NCBI GenBank assembly: GCA_965219935.1
Contig: CBDCOU010000003.1
Location: forward strand, 3,906,001-3,970,000
Reading direction: 5' to 3'
Source of the DNA: Bin34 sp965219935
Lineage (GTDB): Bacteria; Chloroflexota; Anaerolineae; Caldilineales; Caldilineaceae
DNA: 64,000 bases
The notes under the pieces: generated by a model
Seen by the model: the letters and a program-made list of their open reading frames with translations, nothing else
Databases searched by the model: none
Told to the model about the DNA's origin: nothing
Part shown: positions 62,215 to 64,000 of the stretch, piece by piece
Position numbering within the stretch: the stretch's first letter is position 1
Layout of the letters: each line of letters begins with the position of its first letter
Position numbers and translations under genes: made by a program

Positions 62215-62831
62215 AGCGGCCGTCCCCCGGTCCGGGTGTGGCCGCGCGTCCGCACGGTATTGATCGTCTCGATTGGACTCGACGCCGGCGGATGGACAAG
62301 CAGGCCCTGCACCAGCAGCGACATGTAGCCCAGGGGGAGGATCAGCCAGAGGCCCCAGGTGGCCAGGGTATCGAGAAAGGCGCGTCCCTGTGCCAGGGTG
62401 CGGGAGGCGTGGGTGGCGCCGCCCAGCTGGGCGGCCCATTGCCGGGCGTCCACGACGCCCAGGTAGTGGCTGTAGGCCAGGTAGCCCAACGAGGCGAGGG
62501 CGTACAGGGTCAAGCCGCCGGCCACGCGCCAGCGCAGGGCCTCGGGATTGAAGCGGTCGAGCCGCACGGCCAACACGCCGGCCACGGCCATGACGGCCAT
62601 CAGGACGGGCACCGGTGCCGGTGCCAAACCCGCAGCCAAGGCACTCAGCAGGCAGGCCGTCCAGAGCCAGGCATGCTGCCTGGGCTCCGAGGGATGCATG
62701 CGCACCATGAAAACGGAAACCGCAAACGTGATCAGGAGGGCCCCGTTGTCCAGGGCCGTCCACAGCACGGCCAAGAGGCCGTTAAGCCACCACAGGCCGA
62801 GCAGCCGGATTTGTTCGAGGATCTGTGTCAT
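62211..62831 (-). CDS. Multi-pass membrane protein of the Tad operon (unknown)
   Basis: This 206-residue protein has about five hydrophobic segments (LNGLLAVLWTALDNGALLI, ACLLSALAAGLAPAPVPVLM, LTLYALASLGYLAYSHYL, LATWGLWLILPLGYMSLLVQ). Its ATG overlaps the stop of the upstream Cys-rich gene (ATGA, 62828-62831), and its TGA overlaps the GTG of the giant ATPase. The position between them suggests a membrane partner of that ATPase, similar to the TrbL/VirB6-like role in type IV systems, but there is no sequence match to prove it. Confidence 0.72.
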   Translation of the reverse strand: MTQILEQIRLLGLWWLNGLLAVLWTALDNGALLITFAVSVFMVRMHPSEPRQHAWLWTACLLSALAAGLAPAPVPVLMAVMAVAGVLAVRLDRFNPEALRWRVAGGLTLYALASLGYLAYSHYLGVVDARQWAAQLGGATHASRTLAQGRAFLDTLATWGLWLILPLGYMSLLVQGLLVHPPASSPIETINTVRTRGHTRTGGRPL

Positions 62832-63865
62832 TGGGTCAGGGTGGTGTCGCGCAGGTGGACTTCGACGCTGTGCGCCAGCTGCGCGGACTGGGGCGAACTG
62901 ACGGCGGTGCCCTCGGTCAACAGTTGCGCAGTGCCCTCGTGCACACCGGGGTCCTTGGGTTGCCAACCGGACAGGTCCACAGTGCCGCCCATCGTCGAGC
63001 CCGTCCAGCTGCCGCCCGAGGACGTTGGCTGCCGAACGGATGCCTTCGGGTAGCGGGATTGCAGGTAGCCGGTGATCCAGACGCGGGAGGCCGCGGACAG
63101 TTGCAGGTTGGTGGAGACTTCCGCGACCGGGTCGTTGTAGGCGGCTTTCTGGTAGGTTTCGCAGACGGCCGTCCAATCGTCGGGGCAGTCCTGGGGGTAG
63201 TCGCCTGCGGTGCGGCAAACCCTTTTCTCCCGCTTGGCGTGGACGAGGGCCCGGCCGCCCCCGACATCGATGTGAAAGAACACGGTGTGGTCGATCCCCT
63301 GCCCGAACTCCTGGGTTTGCAGGACCGGGAACGGCGGCGAATGCGTGACCGCGGTGATTTGCGGGGGCTCCAACACCGTCCACTCCAAGGGCGGCTGGCA
63401 GACGGGATCCGGGGACACCGGAGTCGGCGTTGGTGCGGGTGTGGCGGTTGGCGCGGGTTGTGGTGTCGGAGTCTTGGGCGGACCGATGACGATGACCCGG
63501 TCCTTCGTCGGCGAAGGAACCGGGAGCGGTGTTCCGCGACAGTCATCGTCGTCGCATCCGAGGTAGAGGATGGGACCGCAGCCGTCGACATTCGGGCGGA
63601 AGTTGCAGCTGTCCGTGTCGCAGCTCGTGGTGCAGAGACCGTATCCGCGCTTGCCGTTGGTGTAGCACCGGCCGTTGATGACCTGGTCGCAGTAGCTGCA
63701 GGTGCAGTCGCCGGCACAGAGACTGCCGGCCTCCGTCCGGAGGAGGTTCAGTGGGGGAATGACTGCGGAGCCGGGCAGGGGGCGGTCCGACAGCCAGGGC
63801 TTGAAACCAAGGCCTGCGATCGCGAGCAGGAGGGCATAGCCGGCGCGGACAAGGACCACGTTCAT
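62828..63865 (-). CDS. Anchored Cys-rich surface protein of the Tad operon (unknown)
   Basis: This 345-residue protein has an N-terminal anchor (LVRAGYALLLAIAGLGF), a Cys-rich segment (about 45-90; CAGDCTCSYCDQ, CTTSCDTDSC and LGCDDDDCRG), a Pro/Thr linker (TPTPQPAPTATPAPTPTP) and a beta-rich C-terminal domain with EVSTNLQLSAASRVWITGYL. Such cysteines usually form disulfides outside the membrane. Start 63865 overlaps the preceding stop as ATGA. The family is not recognised. Confidence 0.7.
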   Translation of the reverse strand: MNVVLVRAGYALLLAIAGLGFKPWLSDRPLPGSAVIPPLNLLRTEAGSLCAGDCTCSYCDQVINGRCYTNGKRGYGLCTTSCDTDSCNFRPNVDGCGPILYLGCDDDDCRGTPLPVPSPTKDRVIVIGPPKTPTPQPAPTATPAPTPTPVSPDPVCQPPLEWTVLEPPQITAVTHSPPFPVLQTQEFGQGIDHTVFFHIDVGGGRALVHAKREKRVCRTAGDYPQDCPDDWTAVCETYQKAAYNDPVAEVSTNLQLSAASRVWITGYLQSRYPKASVRQPTSSGGSWTGSTMGGTVDLSGWQPKDPGVHEGTAQLLTEGTAVSSPQSAQLAHSVEVHLRDTTLTQ

Positions 63866-64000
63866 GAGGCTTGTCCCCGATCCGGGGTCAGATGGGGACA
63901 GGCGGTGTCCCAGCCGTGCGGACCGTCGGCAGGAATCACCACGGGATCCAGGCGCGCCCAATTCCAGCTTTGCATGGTGGGTCTGGTGAACGCACCCGGA
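63862..64000 (-). CDS. C-terminal fragment of an unknown gene, truncated by window edge
   Basis: An open frame runs from the window end to TGA 63864-63862, encoding SWNWARLDPVVIPADGP and GWDTACPHLTPDRG. It overlaps the ATG of the Cys-rich gene as ATGA, the same coupling used throughout this operon, which supports it as a real gene continuing beyond 64000. No function can be given. Confidence 0.55.
   Translation of the reverse strand, partial: PGAFTRPTMQSWNWARLDPVVIPADGPHGWDTACPHLTPDRGQAS

Noticed and set aside
62215..62763. N-terminal 183 codons of the longest frame for the giant ATPase
   Set aside because: This part lies out of frame over the membrane protein gene and reads as Arg/Gly/Pro noise. 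The GTG at 62214, overlapping that gene's stop, is the better start.

Overview
The window is GC-rich (clearly over 60% by eye) and gene-dense, with many start-stop overlaps (ATGA/GTGA). It carries complex I genes, a B12 uptake operon, a sugar and glycan catabolic cluster, a Tad-type pilus operon and scattered toxin-antitoxin loci. This mix suggests a free-living or host-associated Chloroflexota bacterium, perhaps near Caldilineales or Anaerolineae. That assignment is an inference from gene content; no rRNA or tRNA gene was seen.

Layout. 1-8.3 kb: 5'-truncated nuoD and nuoI, a UPF0173 hydrolase, a Cys-rich orphan, an FAD oxidoreductase, Mrp, a five-LysM lipoprotein and an HpcH/HpaI aldolase. 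8.5-9.1 kb: a VapC toxin-antitoxin pair. 9.7-15.2 kb: the cobalamin block. cobQ faces a convergent operon btuC-btuF-btuD-cobO led by a promoter, a cobalamin riboswitch and a hairpin that can sequester the btuC ribosome binding site. 15.4-26.2 kb: a catabolic cluster of 2-hydroxyacid dehydrogenase, PhyH oxygenase, two Gfo/Idh/MocA oxidoreductases, PmoA-like protein, NAD epimerase, TIM-barrel isomerase, enolase-superfamily dehydratase and glycosylasparaginase, interrupted by an IS5 remnant. 26.6-33.0 kb: a giant alpha-2-macroglobulin lacking the thioester motif. 33.4-39.1 kb: lipoyl E2, E3, a membrane protein, a thioesterase and an FprA-type reductase.

39.3-52.3 kb is accessory. It holds an ATP-coupled AAA ATPase/TOPRIM-like (DUF4276-type) pair and a decayed second copy of the same pair, a PD-(D/E)XK-HEPN fusion, a DUF7662-PIN unit with a frameshift, a Phd/VapC pair under a 20-bp palindrome, and a broken DUF3368 toxin next to UPF0175. 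Between them are a B12-binding radical SAM gene, a repetitive lipoprotein and a TRAP transporter (DctQM). The radical SAM gene appears to be a selenoprotein: its apparent stop is a UGA in a Cys-UGA-Ala-Glu-Pro context followed by a hairpin at SECIS distance, so the CDS reads 15 codons further.

52.4-64 kb is a minus-strand Tad/type IVc pilus operon: prepilin peptidase, TadC, TadB, CpaF, CpaE and CpaB. Upstream and translationally coupled is a 1249-residue HerA/VirB4-like ATPase containing about 350 residues of Ser/Thr/Gly/Gln-rich low complexity, then a multi-pass membrane protein, a Cys-rich anchored protein and a truncated gene. No secretin is present, in keeping with a cell envelope lacking a classical outer membrane.

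The strongest candidates for undescribed biology are the recoded UGA radical SAM protein, the Ser-rich ATPase of the Tad operon, and the ATPase/TOPRIM two-gene unit present both intact and as a relic.
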